Under the pieces are notes generated by a model. The model was not told where the DNA came from and did no database searches. It saw nothing but the letters and a program-made list of their open reading frames with translations. A DNA stretch of 64,000 nucleotides from an uncultured Paracoccaceae bacterium (GTDB lineage: Bacteria; Pseudomonadota; Alphaproteobacteria; Rhodobacterales; Rhodobacteraceae): the NCBI GenBank assembly GCA_943787985.1, contig CALSOO010000005.1, positions 124,001 to 188,000 on the forward strand. The letters run 5' to 3'. The translations under genes were made by a program, and so were the position numbers. Below, in pieces: positions 32,803 through 42,949 of this stretch. The stretch's first letter is position 1. Each line of letters opens with the position of its first letter.

Positions 32803-33414
32803 TCAGGGCGTTTGACACATCGCTTTGATCCCGCCCGATATCTCGGGTTTGGCCGCAAGCGTGTCTGCGCAAAGGGCGCGCGCGGCCTCTACGATGTCAC
32901 CCTCAACAATCCGCTCGATGAGGCCAAAGGCCAGCGCTTCGGGCGCCTCAACCTTCTGCCCTCCCATCAAAATCAGCTTGGTGCGCGCAGGGCCGATCAA
33001 ATCCGCCATCCGCATGGGGTCAGAGGGCTGGGGCAAAAACCCCAGTTTCATCACCGGATAGAAAAACTTCGCATGAGGCGCGGCGATCCGCATATCACAG
33101 GCCAGCGCCATCCCCATCGCACCCCCTGCAAGCGTGCCGTTCAACGCCGCAATCGTCAGCCCGTTCAGCCGTGCAATCGCGCCCGACAACCGCTCCCAGA
33201 CGTCAGACACAGCCAAGCCTGCGCGCGCTTCGTCCAGATCTGCGCCAGCGCTAAACACGCGCCCTTCGCCCGTCAGGATCAAGGCCCGCGCCTCCCCCGC
33301 GCTTTCGGCGATTTCCGACAGGGTTGTGAGCATCTCAAGGGTCAGGGAATTGGCCTTGTCGGGGCGGTTGATGGTGACGATCCAGATGCCCCCGTCTTTG
33401 ACCAGATCAATCAT
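32803..33414 (-). CDS. enoyl-CoA hydratase/isomerase family protein
   Basis: RALILTGEGRVFSAGADLDEA, ALNGTLAGGAMGMALACDMRIAA. Confidence 0.9.
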   Translation of the reverse strand: MIDLVKDGGIWIVTINRPDKANSLTLEMLTTLSEIAESAGEARALILTGEGRVFSAGADLDEARAGLAVSDVWERLSGAIARLNGLTIAALNGTLAGGAMGMALACDMRIAAPHAKFFYPVMKLGFLPQPSDPMRMADLIGPARTKLILMGGQKVEAPEALAFGLIERIVEGDIVEAARALCADTLAAKPEISGGIKAMCQTP

Positions 33415-34160
33415 GACAAACCCACCTGCGCGCGAATCCCCTCGTCGCGGAGGGAAATTTCCTCGCCGCACAAGGCATCCGCCTCAGGGCTGCACATCCA
33501 CAGCAAGGTTTTGGCGGGCCAGTCGGCGGGAACGTGCACCTCCCACGCCAGTTCACTGACGGGGTTAATGCCAGAGGCTTTGATCTCGCGCTGCATTTGC
33601 GTGGCCACTGTGCCGGGCGACAAGCCCATAGCGCGGATGCCGTCGCTTGCGTTTTCCATGTGAACACAGCGGGTCAGCATCGCCACCGCTGCCTTGGAAG
33701 CACAGTAATGGGACCATGCCTCGATGGGGTTGTGGGCCGCGCCGGAACTGATGGTCAGAATGCTGCCCCCACCCGCGTCCTGCATCACCGGCACCGCGGC
33801 GCGCATGCCATTGAAGACGCCCTTGAGGTTGATATCGATGACATGGGACCACGCGTCAGGATCGGCCGTGCCCAGATGCGAGATCGGCTCTATGACACCG
33901 GCGTTGTTGATCAAAACATCCAAACGGCCAAAGGTCTTGAGGGTGGCGTTCACCGCCGCCTCGACCTCCCAATAACGGGACACATCGCAGGGGATCGCGA
34001 TGGCCTGCGCCCCGATTTCCCCTGCCAGATCGCCAATCGCCTCGGCAGAGCGCGCCAGCAAGGCCACATTGGCCCCCGCAGCGGCAAAAACCCGCGCAGC
34101 TTCGGCACCGATTCCACGGCTCGCGCCGGTGATCATCACGGTTTTTCCAGTCATATCCAT
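33411..34160 (-). CDS. SDR family NAD(P)-dependent oxidoreductase
   Basis: VMITGASRGIGAEAARVFA, NNAGV, YCASKAA. Confidence 0.93.
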   Translation of the reverse strand: MDMTGKTVMITGASRGIGAEAARVFAAAGANVALLARSAEAIGDLAGEIGAQAIAIPCDVSRYWEVEAAVNATLKTFGRLDVLINNAGVIEPISHLGTADPDAWSHVIDINLKGVFNGMRAAVPVMQDAGGGSILTISSGAAHNPIEAWSHYCASKAAVAMLTRCVHMENASDGIRAMGLSPGTVATQMQREIKASGINPVSELAWEVHVPADWPAKTLLWMCSPEADALCGEEISLRDEGIRAQVGLS

Positions 34161-34312
34161 AACGCACCCCTGTTTTTATCGATTTGCGAGCATAGGTAAT
34201 AGGGACGCAGGACCCCGTCCAGTGCCACATCCCCAAGGTAGGATATTCCACCCCTTGACCCCAAGGGATCACTGCGAAACCATAGAGTATCCAAAAGGTC
34301 AGGAATTTTTCA

Positions 34313-35851
34313 ATGTCGCATATTTCATCCCCCATAGCGTCCCTCACTTGCGCGACTGCAGTGGCTTCATTTCTTTACGCACCTGCCGCCTTTGCGGATG
34401 TGACAGCCGCCGAAGTCTGGGCAGACTGGCGCGGATACATGGAAGGGTTCGGATATACAGTAACAGGCGAGGAAGCGACCTCGGGCGACACGCTCACCGT
34501 TTCGAATATCGTGATGGCCCTTTCAATGCCCGACACCGAAGGTGTCTTTGAGTACCGCACCCAGAGCATGGGTTTCATCGCGAACAGCGACGGCACCGTC
34601 AACGTCACGATGGACCCTCAAAGCGACATGACCATGGCCATGGTTCTTGAAACAGGTGAAGCGGTGGACATCGCCCTGTCCTACGACACCGAGAATTTCG
34701 TGATGCAAGTGTCGGGCGATCCCGCAACGCTAAAATACACCCACACCACAGACAAAATGACGGTCACACTTGACGAACTGGTCGTAGATGGCACGCCCAT
34801 CACCTCCGAGCTGGCCCGCTTCATGATGACAGCGGCAGATGTGACCGGCACCACGGATATACGCGTCGGTGAGACACGCGCCTACAACCAGATCATGACG
34901 TCAGGGGCCGTTGAATACGACGTGCTCTTCGTCGACCCTGAAACCACTGCACGGGTCGAGATCAAAGGCGGCTCCGCCGGCATGAGCTTTGGCGGGGACG
35001 GAACCTTTCCGATGGGTGTCGCGGCCCAGGACATGGCGCAGCTTTTGGGCGCAGGGCTCGACTTCAATGGAACGTTCGGATTTGCCGGTGGCAAAATGGA
35101 CATGAACTTCAACGGTCCCGATGGACCGGGCACGGCGACCACATCATCAAAGTCAGGGAAACTGGCTGTGGCGATGGGACCGGACGGGCTGTCTTATGAC
35201 GTCTCGCAGGAAGGGCTGAACGTGAACATGCTGATGCCCGGCGTGCCGCTGCCTTTGGCCTTTGAAATGGAAGAGAGCAAATTCAACCTCTCCATGCCCA
35301 TTCAAAAATCGGACGAGGAACAGGATTTCGCCTTTGGGTTCACGATGGGCAACTTCACCATGGCGGACATGTTGTGGGGCTTGTTCGACCCGACAGCACA
35401 ATTGCCACGGGACCCTGCGACCATCGCAATCGACCTGACGGGCAAAGCCAAACTGCTGTTTGACTTCCTTGACCCCGCTCAAGCCGCCGAACTGCAAAGC
35501 ACAGGCGCCACACCCGGTGAGTTGAACGCTTTGACCCTGAAAACCCTTTTGGTGGACGCCGCAGGGGCAAAACTGTCAGGCACTGGCGACTTCACTTTTG
35601 ACAACACCGATCTGGCGACCTTTGGGGGCGTGCCAAGACCCACAGGCGCGGTTGATCTGCAACTGGCCGGTGCGAACGGATTGCTCGACAAACTGGTCGC
35701 AATGGGACTGTTGCCGCAGGAACAAGCCATGGGCGCGCGCATGATGATGGGCCTGTTTGCCGTCCCCGGTGAGGCCGAAGACACCCTAAGCTCCAAAATC
35801 GAAATCAACGATCAAGGGCATGTTTTGGCCAACGGGCAGCGCATCCAGTAA
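34313..35851 (+). CDS. DUF2125 domain-containing protein
   Basis: Signal peptide plus VTAAEVWADWRGYMEGFGYTVTGEE...; recognised roseobacter family. Confidence 0.75.
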   Translation: MSHISSPIASLTCATAVASFLYAPAAFADVTAAEVWADWRGYMEGFGYTVTGEEATSGDTLTVSNIVMALSMPDTEGVFEYRTQSMGFIANSDGTVNVTMDPQSDMTMAMVLETGEAVDIALSYDTENFVMQVSGDPATLKYTHTTDKMTVTLDELVVDGTPITSELARFMMTAADVTGTTDIRVGETRAYNQIMTSGAVEYDVLFVDPETTARVEIKGGSAGMSFGGDGTFPMGVAAQDMAQLLGAGLDFNGTFGFAGGKMDMNFNGPDGPGTATTSSKSGKLAVAMGPDGLSYDVSQEGLNVNMLMPGVPLPLAFEMEESKFNLSMPIQKSDEEQDFAFGFTMGNFTMADMLWGLFDPTAQLPRDPATIAIDLTGKAKLLFDFLDPAQAAELQSTGATPGELNALTLKTLLVDAAGAKLSGTGDFTFDNTDLATFGGVPRPTGAVDLQLAGANGLLDKLVAMGLLPQEQAMGARMMMGLFAVPGEAEDTLSSKIEINDQGHVLANGQRIQ

Positions 35852-36119
35852 GCTCTGTCCTAGGCTCAGGACCCATTCATCTTGTGCCACCAGTGTGTCA
35901 GATTTTTCTCGTGATAAGGCGCTTCTGCGCAGGAACTCTTGTTGAATTTCGAGCAGATGCAACGCAACTCACGGGGAAAATCCGTCAAACCCGCAGGCCG
36001 CGCATATCCCGCGTGGCCTTTGACGTTTCCCGACCCCGCACATGGCCTTTTCACGCCCCTGCCCTTGCAGCTTGGGGTCGTGACCGTTACCTCAACGCCA
36101 ACCCGTAGCGGAGTATAAC

Positions 36120-37466
36120 ATGTCCCAACCCCTGAATGATTTGACCCACGCGCTGTTGTCAGCAGCCAAAGAGGCCGGGGCTGACACTGCAGACGCCATT
36201 GCGGTGCGCGGCACATCCGTCACAATCGACGTGCGCGCAGGAACGCTGGAACAGGCAGAACGCGCCGAAGGGGTCGACATCGGGTTGCGCGTCTTTGTGG
36301 GCCAAAGGGCGGCCAATGTGTCCGCCTCCGACACCTCGTCGCGCACCATCGAGGAAATGGCGCAGCGCGCTGTCGCCATGGCGCGCGAAGCACCGGAAGA
36401 CCCCTATGCAGGGCTTGCGGATCCGTCACAGTTGAGCACCTCGTGGGATGTTGACGCGCTTGAATTGCACGACCCTGCCCCCGAACCGGACGCCGCGACC
36501 CTTCAAGACGACGCCATGCGCGCCGAGGCCGCAGCCCTCGCCGTCAAAGGGGTGGAACAAGTGCAAGGGTCAAGCGCCACCTACGGTGCACAACACGTGT
36601 ATCTGGCGGCCACGAACGGGTTTGAAGGCGGCTACAAACGCACCAACCGCGGCATGAGCTGTGTGGCAATCTCGGGCACCGGCACGGGAATGGAGCGGGA
36701 CTATGCCGGCGACAGCCGCACCTTCCAGACCGAACTGCGCGCCCCCGAAGACATCGGAACCGAAGCAGGCACACGCGTCCTTGAACGCATGGGCGCAATC
36801 CAGCCCCCCACCGGCAGCTACCCTGTGTTGTTTGACGAACGGGTGTCCTCTACGCTGATCGGGCACTTGCTGGCCGCAATCAACGGGGCCTCCATTGCGC
36901 GGGGCGGATCGTGGTTGCGGGACGCTTTGGGCAGCGATGTTTTGCCCGTTGGCCTGTCCTTGATCGAAGATCCCTTGCGCCCGCGCGTCTCGGGATCGCG
37001 CCCCTTTGACGCCGAAGGGCTGGCGACGCGCCAACGCAAGATCATCGACAACGGCACCCTGACGGGGTGGACCCTTGATCTGGCCAATGCCCGCAAACTC
37101 AAGATGGAACCCACAGGCAACGCCGCGCGCGGCACGTCTTCGGTGCCGTCTCCGGCCACATGGAACGTCGCCTTGACCCAAGGGGAGGTGAGCCGCGCCG
37201 AGCTGATCCGCGACATGGGCACAGGGCTGTTGGTGACCTCGATGATCGGCTCGACGATCAATCCCAACACAGGGGATTATTCGCGCGGGGCGGCAGGGCT
37301 GTGGATCGAAAACGGTGAAATCACCCACGCGGTCAATGAATGCACCATCGCGGGCAATCTGCGGGACATGTTGCGCGCCATAGTGCCTGCCAACGACGCG
37401 CGGACGCACCTCAGCCGGGTCGTGCCCTCACTGCTGGTTCCGGGGATGACGCTTGCTGGATCATGA
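36120..37466 (+). CDS. TldD/PmbA family protein (PmbA/TldE type, no HExxxH seen)
   Basis: RVFVGQRAANVSASDTS, VLFDERVSSTLIGHLLAAINGASIARGGSWL, TGLLVTSMIGSTINPNTGDYSRGAAGLWIENGEI. Confidence 0.9.
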   Translation: MSQPLNDLTHALLSAAKEAGADTADAIAVRGTSVTIDVRAGTLEQAERAEGVDIGLRVFVGQRAANVSASDTSSRTIEEMAQRAVAMAREAPEDPYAGLADPSQLSTSWDVDALELHDPAPEPDAATLQDDAMRAEAAALAVKGVEQVQGSSATYGAQHVYLAATNGFEGGYKRTNRGMSCVAISGTGTGMERDYAGDSRTFQTELRAPEDIGTEAGTRVLERMGAIQPPTGSYPVLFDERVSSTLIGHLLAAINGASIARGGSWLRDALGSDVLPVGLSLIEDPLRPRVSGSRPFDAEGLATRQRKIIDNGTLTGWTLDLANARKLKMEPTGNAARGTSSVPSPATWNVALTQGEVSRAELIRDMGTGLLVTSMIGSTINPNTGDYSRGAAGLWIENGEITHAVNECTIAGNLRDMLRAIVPANDARTHLSRVVPSLLVPGMTLAGS

Positions 37467-38232
37467 TCTCGACCTTTTGATCGACGCGGCCAGAATCGCG
37501 GGACGGCTGTCCACCAGCTACATCGGGGAGACAGCGAAACGCTGGGACAAACCCGATGGCGCGGGCCCCGTGACCGAAGCCGATCTGGCGGTGAACGACA
37601 TGCTTTCCGTCGTGCTGCAACAAGCGCGACCGGACTACGGCTGGCTGTCCGAAGAAACCGAGGACTCAAGCGCGCGCCTCTCCCGCAACACAGTGTTCAT
37701 CATTGACCCCATCGACGGCACGCGCGGCTTTGCGGCGGGGGAACGGACATGGGCACACGCGCTGGCCGTGGCGCACAAAGGGGTGGTGACAGCCGCCGTC
37801 GTTTTCCTGCCAATGCTGGATAAAATCTACGTGGCGCGCAAAGGCGGCGGGGCGCGGTTGAACGGATCACCGATCCGCGTGTCCGACCAAAAGACCCTGA
37901 CAGATGCAGCCGTGCTAACGACCAGACCCGCGCTGCAGGACGAACACTGGCGCGATGGCGCGCCCGAGGTGAATTTCAACTATCGCCCGTCTCTGGCCTA
38001 TCGCATGGCAAGCGTCGCCGAAGGGCGCTTTGACGCGATGTTCACCTTCCGCCCGACATGGGAATGGGACATCGCGGCAGGGCAGTTGATCATCGCCGAA
38101 GCAGGCGGAGCGAGCAGCGACAAAACCGGCGCGCCGCTCAGGTTCAACAACGCACAACCGCTGCTGAACGGTGTGGTGGCGGGAAACCCTATGGTGCACC
38201 GCGACACGCTCGCGGCCTTGGCGCCATCATGA
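37453..38232 (+). CDS. 3'(2'),5'-bisphosphate nucleotidase / inositol monophosphatase family
   Basis: GPVTEADLAVNDML, WLSEETED, FIIDPIDGTRGF, EWDIAAGQLIIAEAGG. Confidence 0.9.
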   Translation: MLDHDLDLLIDAARIAGRLSTSYIGETAKRWDKPDGAGPVTEADLAVNDMLSVVLQQARPDYGWLSEETEDSSARLSRNTVFIIDPIDGTRGFAAGERTWAHALAVAHKGVVTAAVVFLPMLDKIYVARKGGGARLNGSPIRVSDQKTLTDAAVLTTRPALQDEHWRDGAPEVNFNYRPSLAYRMASVAEGRFDAMFTFRPTWEWDIAAGQLIIAEAGGASSDKTGAPLRFNNAQPLLNGVVAGNPMVHRDTLAALAPS

Positions 38233-39452
38233 GCCGTCCGCTTGGATTATCAGCCTACCGGGCCTTGTCACGGCGCAACCCTGCGCACCCCTATCTGCCC
38301 ACAACCCAACGCCCAAACGGCGAACTGATCTGGATACACGCGCCCGAAAAAGGGGGCGGGCCCGCAGCCCTCGCACTGGCTTGCCGGATGATTGGCGCAC
38401 GCGATGGGGTATCCGTGCTGTTCACCAATGGCGAAAAAGAAAACACACCTGTCAGCAGCGATCCCAACAACCTGATCCGCGATGTGGTCCCTGCCGACCA
38501 CCCCGACAGCACCGCCGCCTTTATCGCACATTGGGCACCAGACGCTGTCCTTTGGCTTTGGGGGGCATTGCGTCCAAACCTCGTACTGGAATGCGCGGAC
38601 GCCGACATCCCGATGATCCTTGGCAACGCAGAAGCTGACGGGTTTGAGGGACGGCGGGACCGGTGGTTGCGCGAAGTGCCCCGGGCCTTGCTCACCCGCT
38701 TTGAAAAAGTCATCGCCCGTTCTGACATCGCATCGGCGCGATTGGCGCAAATGGGGTGCAGCAACGCGCAACTCGAACAAGACGCGCCACTGCACTTCAG
38801 CGGCGCAGCACTGCCATTTTCAGTCTCGGATTTTGACGAACTTGCAAGAACACTGCGAGGCCGCCCGGTTTGGTGCGCCACTGCCGTTCAACCCGGCGAA
38901 GTCAACACGGTCCTCAAAGCACACCGGCACGCCATGCGCCTGTCACACCGCTTGCTGCTGATCTTGAACCTTGCAGACGAGACCCAGGAACAAGAGTGCA
39001 TCGAGACCATCGCCCAACAGGGGATGCGCAAAGCGATTTGGGAAAACGGAGAGTTTCCGGACGACAACTGCCAAGTGCTGCTGGCCTGCTCTCAAGGGGA
39101 ATTGGGGCTGTGGTACCGCGTGGCACCGGTCTCCTTTCTTGGCAGCTCGTTGGCGGCAGGCAAAGGCGGGTTGGACCCGATGCACGCCGCCTCGCTTGGA
39201 ACGGCGGTCCTTTACGGGCCAAACGTGCGCAACCACTTGCACGCATTCTCGCAGCTGGCCTCGGCAGGGGCCGCGCGGATCGTGAACGACGCAAACGCAC
39301 TCGGGGTCGCAGTGGCGCGCCTCATTGCGCCGGATCAGGCCGCGACAATGGCGATGGCGGGCTGGGACGTCGTGTCCAAAAGCGCGGCCACCACGGACCG
39401 CCTTGTGGACCTGCTCCAAGACGCGCTAGACGCGCCGCGAAAAGGGGCCTGA
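38229..39452 (+). CDS. waaA: 3-deoxy-D-manno-octulosonic acid (Kdo) transferase-like glycosyltransferase
   Basis: IWIHAPEKGG..., ILGNAEADGFEGRRDRWLREVPRALLTRFEKVIARSDIASARLAQMG; adjacent to lpxK. Confidence 0.82.
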   Translation: MSRPLGLSAYRALSRRNPAHPYLPTTQRPNGELIWIHAPEKGGGPAALALACRMIGARDGVSVLFTNGEKENTPVSSDPNNLIRDVVPADHPDSTAAFIAHWAPDAVLWLWGALRPNLVLECADADIPMILGNAEADGFEGRRDRWLREVPRALLTRFEKVIARSDIASARLAQMGCSNAQLEQDAPLHFSGAALPFSVSDFDELARTLRGRPVWCATAVQPGEVNTVLKAHRHAMRLSHRLLLILNLADETQEQECIETIAQQGMRKAIWENGEFPDDNCQVLLACSQGELGLWYRVAPVSFLGSSLAAGKGGLDPMHAASLGTAVLYGPNVRNHLHAFSQLASAGAARIVNDANALGVAVARLIAPDQAATMAMAGWDVVSKSAATTDRLVDLLQDALDAPRKGA

Positions 39453-39455
39453 GCA

Positions 39456-40439
39456 ATGCGCGAACCCTCTTTCTGGTCAAAACCCGCCAGCTGGCAAGCA
39501 CTGGCGCTGCAACCGCTGGGGTCACTTTACAGCGCGGCTACTGCGCGGCGGCTGGCAAACGGAGCGCGCATCAAACTCGACATCCCCGTGGTCTGTGTTG
39601 GTAACATCAACGCAGGGGGGACAGGGAAAACGCCCACCGTGATCGCCGTGCTGGAACGGCTGCGGGACCTCTACCACCAGCCACATGTGGTAAGCAGGGG
39701 CTACGGGGGGCGACTCAAAGGACCCGTGCGCGTGGACCCCGCAAAACACAGCGGCGCAGATGTCGGGGATGAACCCCTGCTGCTGGCCGCTTTCGCCGAA
39801 GTCTGGGTGGCGCGGGACCGCGCCGCAGGGGGGCAAGCCGCACAAAAGGCAGGGGCCAGCGTCGTGGTGCTGGATGACGGGTTCCAAAACCCGAGCCTCG
39901 CACACGACCTCTCCATCGTCGTGGTTGACGCGGAACGGGGCTTCGGAAACGGGCGATGCATACCGGCAGGGCCGCTGCGCGAGCCGGTCGAAACAGGGCT
40001 CAAACGGGCGAACCTGTTGGTGTCAATCGGATCACAAGACGCGCAATCACAGTTCGCGGCGACACTTCCCGAAACACACCCGACCCACATGCAAGCCAGC
40101 GTGGAACCGCTTCAAACCGGAATGGACTGGACGGACACGCCGTTCTTTGCGTTCGCAGGAATCGGGCATCCGGAGAAATTCTTCAACACGCTGCGCGACC
40201 TCGGGGCAAAACTGGTGCACACCGAACCTTTGGACGACCACCAACAGTTCTCGACAACACTGCTGCAACGGCTGGACTCGGACGCAAAAACCAAAGGCGC
40301 GCAACTGGTGACCACAGAAAAAGATGCAGCGCGACTGCCCGCCAGCTTCCGGTCCAAAGTGATCACACTGCCAGTCAGGCTCAAACTTTACGACGAAACA
40401 GCACTGCAATCAGCGCTCAAAGCACTGCCAAGCCGCTAA
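39456..40439 (+). CDS. lpxK: tetraacyldisaccharide 4'-kinase
   Basis: VCVGNINAGGTGKTPTVIAV, VVLDDGFQNPSLAHDLSIVVVDA. Confidence 0.93.
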   Translation: MREPSFWSKPASWQALALQPLGSLYSAATARRLANGARIKLDIPVVCVGNINAGGTGKTPTVIAVLERLRDLYHQPHVVSRGYGGRLKGPVRVDPAKHSGADVGDEPLLLAAFAEVWVARDRAAGGQAAQKAGASVVVLDDGFQNPSLAHDLSIVVVDAERGFGNGRCIPAGPLREPVETGLKRANLLVSIGSQDAQSQFAATLPETHPTHMQASVEPLQTGMDWTDTPFFAFAGIGHPEKFFNTLRDLGAKLVHTEPLDDHQQFSTTLLQRLDSDAKTKGAQLVTTEKDAARLPASFRSKVITLPVRLKLYDETALQSALKALPSR

Positions 40440-40462
40440 CTTTCCTTTCGTCAGAAATATCC

Positions 40463-40496
40463 CGGGGGGCGCCAAAGGCGCTGGGGCAGAGCCCCG
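40463..40496. repeat. intergenic GC-rich double palindrome, REP-like
   Basis: gcgccaaaggcgc (40469..40481) and ggggcagagcccc (40484..40496) in tandem after lpxK stop. Confidence 0.5.
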
Positions 40497-40539
40497 AAAC
40501 AAAATCAAAACAGCGTCGCGCGTCAGCGCGCCCTTTGGC

Positions 40540-41658
40540 TCACGCAGGATCATCCTCGCCCAGTTTGGGGGCAGGACGGTGCAGCGCCAATTGGGCCTCG
40601 GAAAACCGGATCGGCACCCGCACGCCGGGCACGCCATCCAACGCGATTTGCATACCACGGGCCTGCACCTGCGGATCAGCCATCACATCCGCCATGTTGT
40701 TGATGGGACCGGCAGGAACGCCCTCGGCCTCACAGGCTGCCAACAAATCATCGCGGCTGCGCAACATGGTGGCAGCCGTCAGGCGGGCCGTCATTTCTTC
40801 ACGGTTGGCAATGCGGTCGGCATTTTTCAGAAACTTGGGATCTTTGATCATCTCGACCACCCCAAGCAGACGGCACAAGCGCTGGTACTGACCGTCGTTG
40901 CCAGTCGCGATGATGATATGACCGTCCGCGCAATCAAAGACCTGATAGGGGGTGAGGTTCATATGGGCATTGCCCATCCGTCCAGGGGCCACACCTGTGG
41001 TCAGATAATTCATCGCTTGATTGGCAGTCACCGCAACAGCCACATCCAGCAACGCCATATCAATATGCTGCCCGCGACCCGTGCGGGCGCGCTGATGGAC
41101 CGCCGCCAGAATAGCGGTCGTGGCATAAACGCCGGTAAAAATATCCGTGATGGCCACACCGGTTTTCTGGGGCTGACCCTCAGGCTCACCGGTGATGGAC
41201 ATCAAACCGGACATCCCCTGAATGATGAAATCATAGCCCGCGCGATGGGCATAAGGGCCCGTCTGGCCAAAGCCCGTGATGGAGCAATAGATCAGGTGAG
41301 GGAACTCGGCCTTAAGAGTGTCGTAGTCCAAACCGTATTTGGCCAGACCGCCGACCTTGAAGTTCTCGATCAGAATGTCCGCATCCGCCAAAAGGGCGCG
41401 CAAACGGGCCTGCCCCTCAGGGGTCTTGAAATCCACCACAACAGAGGCTTTGCCACGGTTGGTAGAGTGGAAATAAGCCGCAGACACATCCGCGTCGCGG
41501 GTTACAAACGGGGGGCCCCACTGACGGGTATCATCGCCGGCAGGGCTCTCGACCTTGATCACCTCGGCCCCCAGATCCGACAGGGTCTGGCCCGCCCAAG
41601 GGCCGGCCAAAACACGCGCCAACTCAATGACGCGCAACCCTGTCAATGGGGCATCCAT
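40540..41658 (-). CDS. CaiB/BaiF family CoA transferase
   Basis: MDAPLTGLRVIELARVLAGPWAGQTLSDLGAEVIKVE...GDDTR. Confidence 0.92.
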   Translation of the reverse strand: MDAPLTGLRVIELARVLAGPWAGQTLSDLGAEVIKVESPAGDDTRQWGPPFVTRDADVSAAYFHSTNRGKASVVVDFKTPEGQARLRALLADADILIENFKVGGLAKYGLDYDTLKAEFPHLIYCSITGFGQTGPYAHRAGYDFIIQGMSGLMSITGEPEGQPQKTGVAITDIFTGVYATTAILAAVHQRARTGRGQHIDMALLDVAVAVTANQAMNYLTTGVAPGRMGNAHMNLTPYQVFDCADGHIIIATGNDGQYQRLCRLLGVVEMIKDPKFLKNADRIANREEMTARLTAATMLRSRDDLLAACEAEGVPAGPINNMADVMADPQVQARGMQIALDGVPGVRVPIRFSEAQLALHRPAPKLGEDDPA

Positions 41659-42341
41659 CACTCGGCGGCTTCGTCGATCAGCTTGGACATCTCGGCGTAG
41701 GACATGTTGTTGTAGGTGGTGCCATTGATGACAAAGCTCGGGGTAGAACGCACACCATCCGCTTCGGCGTTTTCCTGATACCACGCAACCAAAGCCTGCG
41801 CTTTGTCACCATTCTCAAGGCACGCGCCCAAGGTCTCTTCGCTCATGCCAGCCAAACGGCCAATCTTGCGCAACTCCCCTACAATCGCAGCAGGCTCACC
41901 GGCACGGGACCACGTGGGCTGACCTGCGTACAACAAATCAGACACGCCAAAAAACTTCTCGGGGCCCGCACAACGGGCAATCAAAGAGGCCCACAAGCCG
42001 TAGCGGTCAAAATACACTTCACGGTACACGAAGTTGATTTTCCCGGTGTCGATGTAGTCCTTCTTCAACTCCTTGAAGACACCGCCGTGAAAGGTCGCGC
42101 AGTGCGGGCAAGTATACGAGGCGTATTCGATGACAGTGACCGGCGCGTCAGGGTTGCCAATGGCCATCTCCTGAATGCCGGAGGTGTCGACAGCCGCCGC
42201 AGAATCCGTGTTGTCGGCCACGGGTTGGCTCAGCTCGACATCCACAGCCGCAACCGTTTCAGGGCCGCGATCCATCACGAAAATGTAGTAAGCTCCAGCG
42301 CCCACCAAAGCGGCGGCGATCATGGGAATAAGTTTCTTCAT
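41658..42341 (-). CDS. DsbA family thiol-disulfide oxidoreductase
   Basis: VIEYASYTCPHCATFHGGVF (CPHC) and C-terminal TPSFVINGTTY. Confidence 0.92.
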   Translation of the reverse strand: MKKLIPMIAAALVGAGAYYIFVMDRGPETVAAVDVELSQPVADNTDSAAAVDTSGIQEMAIGNPDAPVTVIEYASYTCPHCATFHGGVFKELKKDYIDTGKINFVYREVYFDRYGLWASLIARCAGPEKFFGVSDLLYAGQPTWSRAGEPAAIVGELRKIGRLAGMSEETLGACLENGDKAQALVAWYQENAEADGVRSTPSFVINGTTYNNMSYAEMSKLIDEAAE

Positions 42342-42355
42342 CTGTTTTCCTATCG

Positions 42356-42865
42356 TCAGAGTGTAGATTTGCGCGAGAGAATATTGGTGCCCAACCGCTC
42401 CAAAGCAGCGCGCAGACCATCATCTCCCACAGGGGCCACGGCTTCGGCGGCCTTTTGGGTTAATTTCGGGTCGATCGCCACAGGGGCGTCCTTTTTGCGG
42501 GCGGTAAAGGCGACCTGGCCCTCCGCAAATCCGGTGGCCGCGGTTTGGGTGATGCGCACGCGGGCGATGGCATTATAGCCGTAAACCGCATTTACCTTGG
42601 CGCGGATCTGTTCTTTTTGCATCTCGAGCATCAAAGCTTGAGCGCCCGTGGTCAGCAAGGTCAGAGTAGCCCCCATTCCGCCACGGCTATAGCTGACCTC
42701 GACGGGGCGGGCGATCTGGGCAATAGAAGCACCCGCGATCTCTTCCCAATGGGTCAAAAGACGGCTTTGGGCGAATCCACGGCTCTCGCTGGCACTACGG
42801 ATGCGCGCGCCCAGCAAAGAACTGGTGCGTTTGAACCCTTTTGTACTGGCACGGCGGCTCGCCAT
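42356..42865 (-). CDS. DUF721 domain (DciA-like) protein
   Basis: HWEEIAGASIAQIARPVEVSYSR...LTTGAQALMLEMQKEQIRAKVNAVYGYNAIARVRI. Confidence 0.85.
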   Translation of the reverse strand: MASRRASTKGFKRTSSLLGARIRSASESRGFAQSRLLTHWEEIAGASIAQIARPVEVSYSRGGMGATLTLLTTGAQALMLEMQKEQIRAKVNAVYGYNAIARVRITQTAATGFAEGQVAFTARKKDAPVAIDPKLTQKAAEAVAPVGDDGLRAALERLGTNILSRKSTL

Positions 42866-42949
42866 TGCTATCTTCTCCCCTATACACACTGCATCATAAC
42901 GTATGCCCCCACCATCACCAGCGAAACAGACGTTAAAGGACAATAAAGA

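Noticed and set aside
40579-41700. 373-aa plus-strand ORF opposite the CaiB/BaiF gene
   Set aside because: Shadow ORF of a clear CoA transferase; low-complexity basic composition.
41646-42578. 310-aa plus-strand ORF opposite the DsbA and DUF721 genes
   Set aside because: Antisense to two recognised genes; no family features.
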